Shown: one piece after another, positions 44,348 through 53,482 of the stretch
Numbering within the stretch: position 1 is the first letter of the stretch
Layout: the number at the start of each line of letters is the position of its first letter
Origin: Dehalogenimonas sp. WBC-2
GTDB taxonomy: Bacteria > Chloroflexota > Dehalococcoidia > Dehalococcoidales > Dehalococcoidaceae
Direction: 5' to 3'
Assembly (NCBI GenBank): GCA_001005265.1
Contig: CP011392.1
Coordinates: forward strand, 682,001 to 746,000
DNA: 64,000 nucleotides
Translations under genes and position numbers: made by a program
The notes under the pieces: model-generated
Told to the model about the DNA's origin: nothing
Seen by the model: the letters and a program-made list of their open reading frames with translations, nothing else
Databases searched by the model: none

Positions 44348-46180
44348 TCATTGTCCCCATTTATTACGGTTGGGACACTCTGTCTGGCATCGCCAGTGAG
44401 AAGAGATGACAGGATGGACGCCGAGTTTCAACAATATATCCAACATCAAACATACCGGCAAACCGACTACGTTGTTATAACACCCTTTAATCCGGGCGAC
44501 CGGATGGAATTCCTTATCCTGAATGCCATAAGCCCCGGCTTTGTCAGTCGATAGCCCGCTGTTGACATAATCTTGGATTTCTTCATCGGTGTAATGCCGC
44601 ATTGTGACCTGGCTGGTACAGCTATCTGCGATCGTTTCACCGGTGGCGGTATCTGTCACCGCTACAGCAGTGACCACACGGTGAGTCCTTCCCCGAAGTC
44701 TTCCCAGTATTCCAATAGCTTCTTCTGGTGATCTCGGCTTTCCGAGCAATTCATTGTCTAAAACCACGATAGTATCGGCGGTGATGACGACGCCATTTTC
44801 ATATTTTGACGCTACTGCTGTTGCTTTGGCCCGGGCAAATGCCTGTGCCTGGTCTTCAGGTAACAAACCATCGGTCGGTATCTCAGCAATGCCGGATTCT
44901 GTTATAGTAAATTTGAGCCCCATACTGGTTAGGATGTCGGCGCGGCGGGGTGATGCCGAGGCCAGAATAAGGCGCTGACGGTTCAGGAAGGCTTGTTCCT
45001 TCTCACTATTCCAACTTAGTGTAGACACTGTCTCTACATGGTAGGTTTGAGGAAAAAGATCGACTGGTGTAATACTTTCTATTTCATATGGCCCCCGACT
45101 CAATACCTTAAGATCACGAGCCAGGGTTTTGGGGTCACAGGAAACATACACCAACCGCTTGGGTGGATATAAATTGAGTGTTTTCAGGGTGGTATGGTGA
45201 CAGCCATTTCGTGAAGGATCTATAATAATGGCATCAGTTAATTTGCCAAGATGTGGTAGTACCGATTCCGTTTTAGCTTCAAGTATTTCAACGTTTTGAA
45301 GATTCCGGACATTTTCACGGGCGTCCTTTACCGCAGCGCCTGATTCTTCGATAGCTATAACCCTTTTCACATGGGGAGCCATCAGTGCGGCAAAGGTAGC
45401 TACACCCGCATAAGCGTCAATAATTGTTTCACTACCGTTAAGCTTTAAGTATTCAATGATGATCAAGGCCAAACGCTCTGCCTGAGGCGTATTTACCTGG
45501 AAAAATGATGGTGAAGAAACACGAAAATGATGCCCCAGTAATACTTCATGGTAATACTGCTGTCCGGTGGTCACTGTCACTTCAAGATTAGTCAGCTTTG
45601 GCTGAATAAGATACTCATCAGTGTTTATGCCACAGCGGATAGAAAATTGGGTCGTCTCGGTGCACTGACCTTCCAAAGATGCCATTAATTTGTTGATACC
45701 TTCGGTCATGATAAGACATTGCGAAACGGGCACGAAACGCCGGGTGATGCGGTTGATAAAACCGAATCTGTTCAAGCGGCGGCGTACTGTAAAACGGGCA
45801 TGATTTCGATAGCCGAATTCATCTGGAGAAGGAACTATGGGTAGCACCAGCGAGTCGTTCAAACCTTTTGCCAGGAGGGCGCGTCTAATCAGATCGCGTT
45901 TCAATTCCAGTTGGTGCTCATAATTAATGTGCTGCCATTGACAGCCAGAACATTCCCCAAATAGTGGGCAAGGCGGCATACGGCGGTGGGGAGAGGGAAT
46001 GGTAGTATCTTCTACGACAGCCTCAATTTTAATACCGTTATGCTCGATGATACGCGCCGCCACTGTCTCGCCTGGAATACCGCCAAAAACGTTGACTTGA
46101 ACGCCTTTATAGTCTCCGAGGGCATGGCCGAAATCATCTAAGCCACTTAGATCAACTGAGATGATTTCGGATTCCATCAT
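44348..46180 (-). CDS. Fusion of TrmA/RlmD-type RNA uracil-5-methyltransferase and Maf nucleotide pyrophosphatase
   Basis: The 610-residue protein joins two enzymes. Residues 1-~395 are an RNA m5U methyltransferase. The 4Fe-4S cysteines are C71, C77, C80 and C155, at the spacing seen in RlmD. The SAM domain has DAYAGVATFA (~255), and the nucleophile C348 is in YVSCDPKTLARDL, with E383 near the end. Residues ~403-590 are a Maf domain, with LILASASPRRADIL, ADTIVV and GKPRSPEEA, which hydrolyses non-canonical nucleoside triphosphates. The fused order is unusual. It follows typA by nine bases. Confidence 0.92.
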   Translation of the reverse strand: MMESEIISVDLSGLDDFGHALGDYKGVQVNVFGGIPGETVAARIIEHNGIKIEAVVEDTTIPSPHRRMPPCPLFGECSGCQWQHINYEHQLELKRDLIRRALLAKGLNDSLVLPIVPSPDEFGYRNHARFTVRRRLNRFGFINRITRRFVPVSQCLIMTEGINKLMASLEGQCTETTQFSIRCGINTDEYLIQPKLTNLEVTVTTGQQYYHEVLLGHHFRVSSPSFFQVNTPQAERLALIIIEYLKLNGSETIIDAYAGVATFAALMAPHVKRVIAIEESGAAVKDARENVRNLQNVEILEAKTESVLPHLGKLTDAIIIDPSRNGCHHTTLKTLNLYPPKRLVYVSCDPKTLARDLKVLSRGPYEIESITPVDLFPQTYHVETVSTLSWNSEKEQAFLNRQRLILASASPRRADILTSMGLKFTITESGIAEIPTDGLLPEDQAQAFARAKATAVASKYENGVVITADTIVVLDNELLGKPRSPEEAIGILGRLRGRTHRVVTAVAVTDTATGETIADSCTSQVTMRHYTDEEIQDYVNSGLSTDKAGAYGIQDKEFHPVARIKGCYNNVVGLPVCLMLDILLKLGVHPVISSHWRCQTECPNRNKWGQ

Positions 46181-46189
46181 CGGATAGAT

Positions 46190-48025
46190 TTAGCCGTCGG
46201 AGGCTTCCGGTCCAGTACGACCAACACGTTTGCGGTCATGGGCGGACAATGATTTTTTACGAAGGCGGATATTTTTGGGTGTTACTTCCAATAATTCGTC
46301 GTCTTCGATAAAGTCCAGTGATTCTTCCAATGACATTTTCATCGGTGTTGTTAATTTGGCGGCAATATCTGAAGTTGAAGAACGGATATTGGTCATCTTT
46401 TTTTCTTTACAGACGTTTACCTCAAGATCAGTGCCGCGGGCGTGTAAACCGACAATCATACCTTCGTAGACATCAGTCATCGGATCAATGAAAGTAATAC
46501 CGCGTTCCTGGGCATTATTCAGGCCGTAAGTGACGGCTGTGCCGGCTTGCGATGCTATTAAGACACCGGCACGGGTACTGCCGACCTCACCTTGCCAGGG
46601 TTCATAGTCTAGAAAAAGGGTATTCATTACACCACGGCCGCGAGTGGCAGTTAAAAAGCTACTCCTGAAGCCAATGAGACCACGGGTTGGGATATGGTAC
46701 TCCATCCGGACATTACCCAAACCATCGTGGTGTAGGTTGGTCATACGGCCTTTACGTTTGGCCAACATTTCGGTCAACTCACCGATGCATTCCTCAGCAG
46801 TGTCAATGGTTAAAGCTTCCATTGGCTCCATGACCTTGCCGCCGATATTTTTGGTTATGGCCTCCGGCTTGGAAAGCTCCAACTCATAGCCTTCGCGCCG
46901 CAACGTTTCGATAAGAATTGATAGATGCAGTTCTCCTCGGCCTGCTACTAGGAACACATCAGGTGAATCAGTATCCTCGACCCGCAGGCTGATATTGGTT
47001 TCCAGTTCGCGATAAAGCCGCGCACGTAGTTGGCGGGAGGTACAATATTTACCTTCACGACCGCCGAAAGGAGAAGTGTTAACCCCAAAGGTCATTTTAA
47101 CGGTCGGTTCACCTATGACGATGCCGGGCAATGCCTCTGGCCGCTCCGGGCTGGCTACAGTATCACCGATATTAACCGCTTCAAGGCCGGTAACAGCAAC
47201 AATATCCCCAGCTTCGGCCAGGTCAATTTCCTGACGCGCCAGACCCATATGAGTAAATACCTCATTTATCTGATATCTTTTGACTTCACCATTTTTATTA
47301 ATAACTACCACCGAGTCTCGAGGCTCAATTTTGCCGCGGTGGATACGCCCGATAGCGATACGACCTTTATGGGTCGAATAATCCAAGTTAGAAATAAGCA
47401 TCTGCAAGGGGCCTTCTTCAATTTCAGGCGGCGGTATATGTTTTAGAATACACTCAAAAAGGGGCACCAGATCTGTGCCAAGTGCTTCCGGGTCGGTGGT
47501 AGCATAACCACCGCGGGAACTGGAATAAATGACAGGGAAATCCAGTTGAAAATCATGGGTTGCCAGCTCCAGAAACAGATCCTGCGTCATGGACAAAACT
47601 TCTTTGATACGGCGCGTCGGCCGGTCCATTTTGGTAATTACCACGATTGGTTTTAGCTTCTTCTCCAAGGCTTGTTTTAAAACAAAGCGTGTTTGCGGCA
47701 TCGGGCCATCTACAGAATCAACTAATAGCAGGCAACCTTCGGCCATGTTAAGCACCCGCTCAACTTCACCTGAGAAGTCGGCGTGACCGGGAGTATCGAT
47801 GATATTAATCTTAAAACCGCGGTACTCTACGGCGGTGTTCTTAGCCAGGATAGTGATGCCCTTTTCTCTTTCCAAGGCATTACGGTCCATGATAAGCTCA
47901 CCCATTTCCTGGTTTTCCCGGAAAACATGACTTTGCTTTAATAATATGTCCACCAGGCTGGTCTTGCCATGGTCAACATGGGCGATAATGGCGATATTGC
48001 GTATATTGTCACGGTATTTGGGCAC
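46190..48025 (-). CDS. typA: GTP-binding protein TypA/BipA
   Basis: TypA is a translational GTPase that binds the 30S subunit under stress and helps ribosome assembly. The 611-residue product starts at GTG 48025, with AAGGAG six bases upstream (the open frame begins earlier, but the ribosome site lies inside it). It has IAIIAHVDHGKTSLVD (G1), IIDTPGHADFSGEVERV (G3) and ITKMDRP (G4), and the TypA C-terminal region. Length is standard. The methyltransferase-Maf gene follows after nine bases. Confidence 0.97.
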   Translation of the reverse strand: MPKYRDNIRNIAIIAHVDHGKTSLVDILLKQSHVFRENQEMGELIMDRNALEREKGITILAKNTAVEYRGFKINIIDTPGHADFSGEVERVLNMAEGCLLLVDSVDGPMPQTRFVLKQALEKKLKPIVVITKMDRPTRRIKEVLSMTQDLFLELATHDFQLDFPVIYSSSRGGYATTDPEALGTDLVPLFECILKHIPPPEIEEGPLQMLISNLDYSTHKGRIAIGRIHRGKIEPRDSVVVINKNGEVKRYQINEVFTHMGLARQEIDLAEAGDIVAVTGLEAVNIGDTVASPERPEALPGIVIGEPTVKMTFGVNTSPFGGREGKYCTSRQLRARLYRELETNISLRVEDTDSPDVFLVAGRGELHLSILIETLRREGYELELSKPEAITKNIGGKVMEPMEALTIDTAEECIGELTEMLAKRKGRMTNLHHDGLGNVRMEYHIPTRGLIGFRSSFLTATRGRGVMNTLFLDYEPWQGEVGSTRAGVLIASQAGTAVTYGLNNAQERGITFIDPMTDVYEGMIVGLHARGTDLEVNVCKEKKMTNIRSSTSDIAAKLTTPMKMSLEESLDFIEDDELLEVTPKNIRLRKKSLSAHDRKRVGRTGPEASDG

Positions 48026-48059
48026 AGGTATCTCCTTCAAGTGGCGTGGTTAAAACTTG

Positions 48060-48093
48060 GGAAAATAAAAACGACGCCCTAATCAAGCGCGTC
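48060..48093 (-). terminator. Possible terminator between mutS2 and typA
   Basis: GACGC and GCGTC arms (48073-48077, 48089-48093) are followed on the minus strand by TTTTTATTTT. The stem is only about five pairs but GC-rich. It would partly separate mutS2 from typA. Confidence 0.5.
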
Positions 48094-48219
48094 TAGTGTC
48101 GAAAGCGGCGCCGCCACCTTAACGGATGTGTTAAGCTCTGAGAATACATCTACCTACATTGTAGCGATTGCCATCTGTTTTGGCAATTAACATGGATCAA
48201 TTGATATATTATCAAAATA

Positions 48220-50577
48220 TTATTTCAAACAAATCACAGTAGCTCCGTCACCTCCCTGATCTCTGGGAGCACTATAAAATGATTTAACTAACGGATGCAC
48301 AGCCGCCTGTTCACGCACCATGGAGCGTATCGCACCTGTACCAAAGCCGTGTATTATACGTACCTCAGTAAGATTGGCTGTGACTGCATCATTGAGGTAT
48401 TCATCAAACATGGTTTCTATAGCATCTGCACGCTTACCCCTAAGATCCAGTTCCAGACCGATACTTCTTACTGAAGCATGTATTTGAACTTTAGGCTCAA
48501 CTATTTTCTTGGCGATTCCGGTCATTTTAATCAAGCCAGTACGGTTGAGTTTGAAACGTAGGGAGCCAGTTGTGACCTCTATTTGGTCAGATTTTTCAGC
48601 TATACTTGCCACTGTTGCTTCAATTTCAGCCTCTTTGAGCCATACGCGATCACCGATACAGACAGTCTCATTATCGCTGGCGGACGCATTGGGTTCGGCT
48701 TGAAAAATGCCTTGTTCCAGGCGACTGCGAACCAGAGATGAGACCTCTCGTGCGCTGGCTAGTGTAGCTAAAGAACGCTCGTGCTCCAGTGCTGTCTTTG
48801 CTCGGCGCAATTCTTTTTGTAATTCCGCAACTTGCTCAATTACCGTGTCGCGGGCGGTTTTAAGCATGGCTTGTTTCTCTTCACGAAATGATAACAACTC
48901 AGCGTCAAGAGCCTTGTTTTGTCTTTGAATACTGTCTCTTTCTCTTGACAATGATTCGATTACATCTTCCAATCGCTGTTTTTCAGATTGCAGTTGAGTC
49001 AGCAGTTCTTCAAGCTGGCGTGCCCCTTCGGACAGCATCCCTTTTGCAGATTCAATAACGTCTTCAGGTAGGCCAAAACGCGCGGCGGTAGCGATGGCGT
49101 TAGAACCACCGGGCAAACCAAGAGTTAGATGATATGTAGGGGTAAGTGTTTCGGGATTGAAGTCAAAAGAAGCATTTTGCAACCCTGGGGTGACATGTGC
49201 AAAAACCTTTAAATCAGTAAAATGAGAGGTTGCGACTGCCAATGCCCCATTTGCGTTCAAATGCAGAAGAATGGCGCGTGCCAAAGCCGAGCCTTCCTGG
49301 GGATCAGTGCTTGATCCCAATTCGTCCAACAATACCAGACTGTTAGGTTGTATATTCTTGAGAATGCGGCTGATATTGCTCATGTGGCCACTGAAGGTAG
49401 ATAGAGCTTCCTGCACACTTTGCGAATCACCGATATCGGCAAATATACCTTTCAATACTGGAATTCTGGTTCTTTCTTTAACTGGCACCGGCAATCCTGC
49501 CTGAGTCATTAAACATAGAAGCCCGATTGTCTTCAAGGCCACCGTCTTGCCACCGGTGTTGGGGCCGGTGATAACCAAGGTGGAGAAACCGTTACCCAGT
49601 TCTATCGACAACGGTACGGCAGTATCGCCCAGAAGGGGATGGCGGGCTGTATCAAGAGTAATTACCGCTGTTTCGGTCGCAGCGGCCTGGTAAACACTGG
49701 CTTCAATCGCACGGGCGCGCCGTGCGTAACGCGCCTTGGCAAATGTCAGATCAATCAGGGCGATGGAATTAAGACTTTGGATGATATTATGACTGGCGCT
49801 GCCGACCAGAATGCTGGCTTCTGTAAGAATACGCTCAATTTCACGTGCCTCTTCAATCTGCATTTCTTTGAATTCATTACCTAAATCCATAGCAGCGAAA
49901 GGTTCTACAAAAAGTGTGGCCCCGGAATTGGATACATCATGTACAATCCCTTTTATCTCGCCTTTATACTCAGCTTTAACAGCGATAGAAAAGCGGCCTC
50001 CACGTTCGGTGATGATTGGTTCCTGGATATAGCGGCGGGTTGTTTCTGATTGGATAAATGACTGCATTCTATCCATGATTTCAGCACGTTTGGTACGCAA
50101 GCGGTGGTGAAGGCTGGCCAGTTTGTCGGAAGCGTTGGGCAGTAATTCCCCTTCAGGTGATACTATCCGGTTAAGAGTCTTTTCAAGATGAAAAAGATCG
50201 GTGATATTTCTGGCAATATTATCTAACCGCGGTGCCACTGCTGCCGTTTCGTTGAGTTTGTTTTTTATTTGGCGCATCGCGCCAAGCGTGTCCCGTACCT
50301 CTGCCAGTATCTTTGTCCCTAATATTTGGCCCAGCGAGGCATAATGAGTATCTTCACTGATATCGGAAAGGCCATAGACTGGGATGTCTGTTTCGCCCCC
50401 CAGGACTTTACGTGCCTCGCTTGACTCTTCGAGCCAGCAAATAATTTGGCTGATGTCCGTCGAAGGTTCAAGCGCCAACGCCAGCGACTTGCTCAGGGAG
50501 AACTGACAGTATCCGGCAATGATTTCCCTCACACGGGGAAACTCCAATAGAGACAGGTCTTTTTCAAGCATCGTCAC
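48220..50577 (-). CDS. mutS2: MutS2 ATPase/endonuclease
   Basis: MutS2 suppresses recombination and rescues collided ribosomes. The 785-residue product has the MutS core (clamp helices) and Walker A GPNTGGKTVALK, Walker B LVLLDELGSSTDPQEG, and a long coiled coil (~530-640). The C-terminal Smr domain has LDLRGKRADAIETMFDEYL and HGFGTGAIRSMVR. No mismatch-recognition domain is present. GTG 50577 is the first start of the open frame; ATG 50571 is equally possible, and neither has a strong ribosome site. Confidence 0.95.
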   Translation of the reverse strand: MTMLEKDLSLLEFPRVREIIAGYCQFSLSKSLALALEPSTDISQIICWLEESSEARKVLGGETDIPVYGLSDISEDTHYASLGQILGTKILAEVRDTLGAMRQIKNKLNETAAVAPRLDNIARNITDLFHLEKTLNRIVSPEGELLPNASDKLASLHHRLRTKRAEIMDRMQSFIQSETTRRYIQEPIITERGGRFSIAVKAEYKGEIKGIVHDVSNSGATLFVEPFAAMDLGNEFKEMQIEEAREIERILTEASILVGSASHNIIQSLNSIALIDLTFAKARYARRARAIEASVYQAAATETAVITLDTARHPLLGDTAVPLSIELGNGFSTLVITGPNTGGKTVALKTIGLLCLMTQAGLPVPVKERTRIPVLKGIFADIGDSQSVQEALSTFSGHMSNISRILKNIQPNSLVLLDELGSSTDPQEGSALARAILLHLNANGALAVATSHFTDLKVFAHVTPGLQNASFDFNPETLTPTYHLTLGLPGGSNAIATAARFGLPEDVIESAKGMLSEGARQLEELLTQLQSEKQRLEDVIESLSRERDSIQRQNKALDAELLSFREEKQAMLKTARDTVIEQVAELQKELRRAKTALEHERSLATLASAREVSSLVRSRLEQGIFQAEPNASASDNETVCIGDRVWLKEAEIEATVASIAEKSDQIEVTTGSLRFKLNRTGLIKMTGIAKKIVEPKVQIHASVRSIGLELDLRGKRADAIETMFDEYLNDAVTANLTEVRIIHGFGTGAIRSMVREQAAVHPLVKSFYSAPRDQGGDGATVICLK

Positions 50578-50666
50578 ATTATCTTATAAATGTGTATTGT
50601 GGGCAAAATTATTGAGACGTATTGAGTGAGGCAATCGGAGAAAAGTACTGGTTAACAGGTTAATAA

Positions 50667-50743
50667 TGGCGACCCCGACGGGATTCGAACCCGTGATCTC
50701 CACCGTGACAGGGTGGCATGTTAGACCGCTACACCACGGGGCC
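50667..50743 (-). tRNA. tRNA-Asp (GUC anticodon)
   Basis: A 77-base minus-strand cloverleaf with encoded CCA. Acceptor GGCCCCG pairs with CGGGGTC. The anticodon loop CTGTCAC yields GTC, and the T loop is GGTTCGAATCC. Confidence 0.97.
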
Positions 50744-50816
50744 GCGCGAAGAGAAAGTGTATCCTAAACAGGCGTGAAATGTCAACCGTCCTACCGATGG
50801 TCTCGCCCGTGGAGTT

Positions 50817-51899
50817 TTATCTAAACCCGGCGTTGGCCTGATATTGAAGCAGTTTTTCAAGCTTCTCCGGGTGACTGCTCTTTAATAGCGCTTCATCTTT
50901 GGAAACAAGGTTTTTACGCAAGAGATTGGCCAGTGATTGATCCAGTGTTTGCATGCCTTCTTTACCCGAAAGCTGGATGACATTGGTCAGTTCATGGGTC
51001 TTTTGTTCGCGGATGAGATTTCTGACTGCCGGAGTAGCAGTCATCACTTCAAAGGCAGGCACCCGGCCTTTGGCATTCAGGCGTGGAACCAGTGTCTGAA
51101 CCAGCACCGCCTCCAGCACCTGGCTGAACTGAAGCCGGATCTGCTGCTGCTGAGAGGGTGGGAAAATATCAATGACCCGGTCTACCGTTTGAGCAGCATC
51201 AGTGGTGTGCAATGTTCCAACCACAAGGTGGCCTGTTTCTGCGGCGGAAATAGCCGTAGAAATGGTTTCCAGGTCTCGCATCTCACCGACTACGATCACG
51301 TCAGGGTCATGGCGCAGGGCGTGTTTTAAGGCCACAGCAAAGGAATTGGTATCATCACCGAGGTCACGCTGAGCGATGAGGCACTTCTTGTTAGAGTGCA
51401 GATATTCAATTGGGTCTTCTATAGTTATCACGTTACGTGAGGCATTTTGGTTGAGATGATCCACCATGGCTGCCATGGTGGTTGACTTGCCTGATCCGGT
51501 TGGGCCACAGATCAGAATCATGCCGCGAGGTTTCATTATCAGGTCTTTGCAGATATCAGGCACACCCAATTTTTCCATTGATAGTATTTGAAAAGGAACC
51601 TGGCGGAAGGCGATAGAAAGACTGCCGCGTTGGCGCATGACACTGACACGGAAACGGGCCAGACCGGGTATGCCATAAGCAAAATCAAGCTCCTTTTCTC
51701 GTAAAAAGGTTTCTTTTTGCTCTGGTTTGGCAATCTCATCCAGCACCTGTTCAAGGTCGGTAGTTTTAAGGTTGGGATATTGTTCCTGAATCACCAATTC
51801 TCCGTCAATCCGGATTACTGGCGGACTGGGAATTCGTAGATGCAGGTCGGAACCACCATTTTCCACAAGGAGACGGAGCCATTCATTTATCTGTGACAC
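50817..51899 (-). CDS. pilT: Twitching-motility retraction ATPase PilT
   Basis: PilT powers retraction of type IV pili. The 360-residue product has the N-terminal domain LLVENGGSDLHLR, Walker A GPTGSGKSTTMAAM, the Asp box TIEDPIEYLH, Walker B DPDVIVVGEMRDLETI, and the His box GHLVVGTLHTTDAAQT. The start is GTG 51899 with AGGAGG five bases upstream. The AIRNLIRE-like motif (here AVRNLIRE) marks PilT rather than PilB. No other pilus genes are nearby. Confidence 0.95.
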   Translation of the reverse strand: MSQINEWLRLLVENGGSDLHLRIPSPPVIRIDGELVIQEQYPNLKTTDLEQVLDEIAKPEQKETFLREKELDFAYGIPGLARFRVSVMRQRGSLSIAFRQVPFQILSMEKLGVPDICKDLIMKPRGMILICGPTGSGKSTTMAAMVDHLNQNASRNVITIEDPIEYLHSNKKCLIAQRDLGDDTNSFAVALKHALRHDPDVIVVGEMRDLETISTAISAAETGHLVVGTLHTTDAAQTVDRVIDIFPPSQQQQIRLQFSQVLEAVLVQTLVPRLNAKGRVPAFEVMTATPAVRNLIREQKTHELTNVIQLSGKEGMQTLDQSLANLLRKNLVSKDEALLKSSHPEKLEKLLQYQANAGFR

Positions 51900-51950
51900 T
51901 TTTGCCTCCTGAAATAATCCAATTATGCTTAGGCAAGACTACCTATAGGA

Positions 51951-52151
51951 TTAAAAAACACGGTTGGCCTCGGCCTTGAGCAGTTCTATCTCTGTTTCAG
52001 TGAATAGCCGCCATCCGCGCCGGTCACGGGCTACCCCATTACCCAGGAGGTCATTTTTTAACCATCGGAACAGCGTGGTACGGCTGATACCTGCCAGTTC
52101 GCAGACCTCGGCCGTGCGAAAATATTTGACTCCTTTTAACAATAGTGGCAT
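51951..52151 (-). CDS. MerR-like helix-turn-helix regulator, small
   Basis: A protein of about 66 residues containing a single winged HTH of the MerR/HTH_17 type: YFRTAEVCELAGISRTTLFRWLKNDLL, then a wing (RRGWRLFTETEIELLKAEA). It has no effector domain. The start is ATG at 52151 or the TTG three codons earlier. It lies about 50 bases upstream of pilT on the same strand, so it may regulate pilT or a distant target. The intergenic part 52161-52343 has no further gene. Confidence 0.8.
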   Translation of the reverse strand: MPLLLKGVKYFRTAEVCELAGISRTTLFRWLKNDLLGNGVARDRRGWRLFTETEIELLKAEANRVF

Positions 52152-52343
52152 TTTCAACAACCTTATACGGCTATATTCGGATATACTTTACCTTAAATCG
52201 GACCAGAGGTAAATGGGTCAAAAGTACGGGATGTATTATCTATTAGTACTATGTTCGACACGGGGTACGAGCATCGATTGTTTGCTAACAGGATGGTTGA
52301 GTAAAACCAAACAGAAGGTTAGTGAAGACGACAGTACCGGGAA

Positions 52344-53066
52344 TTATAGTTTTTTTAATTTTATATCTCCCCAGACTCCGAGTTGGTCATCTTTAATAGC
52401 TAAGGCTCCGGTCACGCCGCTGGTATTTTTTGCCAGTTCCAAAGCTAGCGGGATATCTGAAGCGGTTTGTATGAGGTTTGCGCATGCAGTTGCCGCTGCA
52501 TCGGCCAGGCTGGCCGATGCAGCGATGATGGTCATCGCATCTGCTCTCCCAAAGGAGAGAGAATGCCCCACTGTGCCGGATGAGGTACAGATGCCGCATG
52601 GTGTTTCCCCGGCCTTAATCTCAAGACCAATTGTGCCGCTTAAGGGAGAATTCCCGGCAAAGATACCGATGATGCGGTCTTTGGTGCTACAGATATAAAT
52701 ATCGCCGCCGTTCTCAATTATGACATCGGGAGTGTATTCCCGTAACTCTTCACCAACAAACTTTGCAACCGCCCCAGCCACCGCCGCCATTGGTCCAACA
52801 CCGGTATTCTGGGCTGCTTGAGCCATATCTAAAATTATATTCGGCGCTTGGGGCTCGGTCTCCACCGGTTTTAAAGATGTTAAAAAATCAGGGTGCTGGG
52901 CAATATACTGTTCAATGATCTTACGGTACTTAAGTACCAGGCGCTCCGTCTTGCGTTTGAGATCACAGCAGGCAGACACAAACAAATTAGTTTCTTTAAT
53001 GCTGACAACAAAAGACACCAGGTCAGAGCTTTCTGACCGGTTACGGTAGGTTCTAGGTTGATACAT
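52344..53066 (-). CDS. UPF0280 (ApbE-like) protein of the homocysteine cluster
   Basis: The 240-residue protein belongs to UPF0280, an ApbE-related family: GVGPMAAVAGAVAKFVGEEL, VIIENGGDIYI and CTSSGTVGHSLSFGRADAMTI. It matches MA1820 of Methanosarcina by family. It is the third gene of a cluster with a DUF39 protein and a NIL-ferredoxin, which in Methanosarcina acetivorans is required for homocysteine from aspartate semialdehyde. Only three bases separate it from the ferredoxin gene. Its individual role is not known. Confidence 0.88.
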   Translation of the reverse strand: MYQPRTYRNRSESSDLVSFVVSIKETNLFVSACCDLKRKTERLVLKYRKIIEQYIAQHPDFLTSLKPVETEPQAPNIILDMAQAAQNTGVGPMAAVAGAVAKFVGEELREYTPDVIIENGGDIYICSTKDRIIGIFAGNSPLSGTIGLEIKAGETPCGICTSSGTVGHSLSFGRADAMTIIAASASLADAAATACANLIQTASDIPLALELAKNTSGVTGALAIKDDQLGVWGDIKLKKL

Positions 53067-53069
53067 GGT

Positions 53070-53480
53070 TTAAAAATGTAATTCCATGGCACGTGAAGGG
53101 CAGGATAGAATACATAGACCACAGACAATGCAGGTGTCTTCGTGGAAAATTACTTCACGGGTTTGAGTATCAACAATGAATGAAGACACAGGGCAAACAG
53201 TAACGCACGCGCCACAATCGGTACAGCGGTCTTCATTGCGGGTAATCTCGCGGCAGAGTGTGTCAATAATAAGCCCGGTTCCGGTCAGATAATCTATGCC
53301 CTTATCGAAATTGGCGCGTTCTCCACGCAGTTCCAGTACCATATGGCCTTCTTCGCTACTGATAGAGGCTTTAAGGATATTTAATTCCAGATTGTAATCT
53401 TTAATCAGGTGGTAGACCACCGGGCGATCAACCAAATGGCGCGGAAAACGAAGAGATATTTTTTTACAAGTTACGGTCAT
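53070..53480 (-). CDS. NIL domain-4Fe-4S ferredoxin fusion of the homocysteine cluster
   Basis: The 136-residue protein has an N-terminal NIL domain (KISLRFPRHLVDRPVVYHLIKDYNLELNILKASI) and a C-terminal pair of 4Fe-4S sites with CTDCGACVTVCP and CIVCGLCILSCP. It matches MA1822. It should shuttle electrons for the homocysteine-forming DUF39 enzyme. It starts 2 bases after the DUF39 stop codon, so translation is coupled. Confidence 0.92.
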   Translation of the reverse strand: MTVTCKKISLRFPRHLVDRPVVYHLIKDYNLELNILKASISSEEGHMVLELRGERANFDKGIDYLTGTGLIIDTLCREITRNEDRCTDCGACVTVCPVSSFIVDTQTREVIFHEDTCIVCGLCILSCPSRAMELHF

Positions 53481-53482
53481 AT

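Noticed and set aside
48100-48180. Possible T-box-like element between mutS2 and typA
   Set aside because: GGTGGCGGCGCCGC resembles but does not match the T-box core, and no specifier stem could be found; only a weak terminator is retained.
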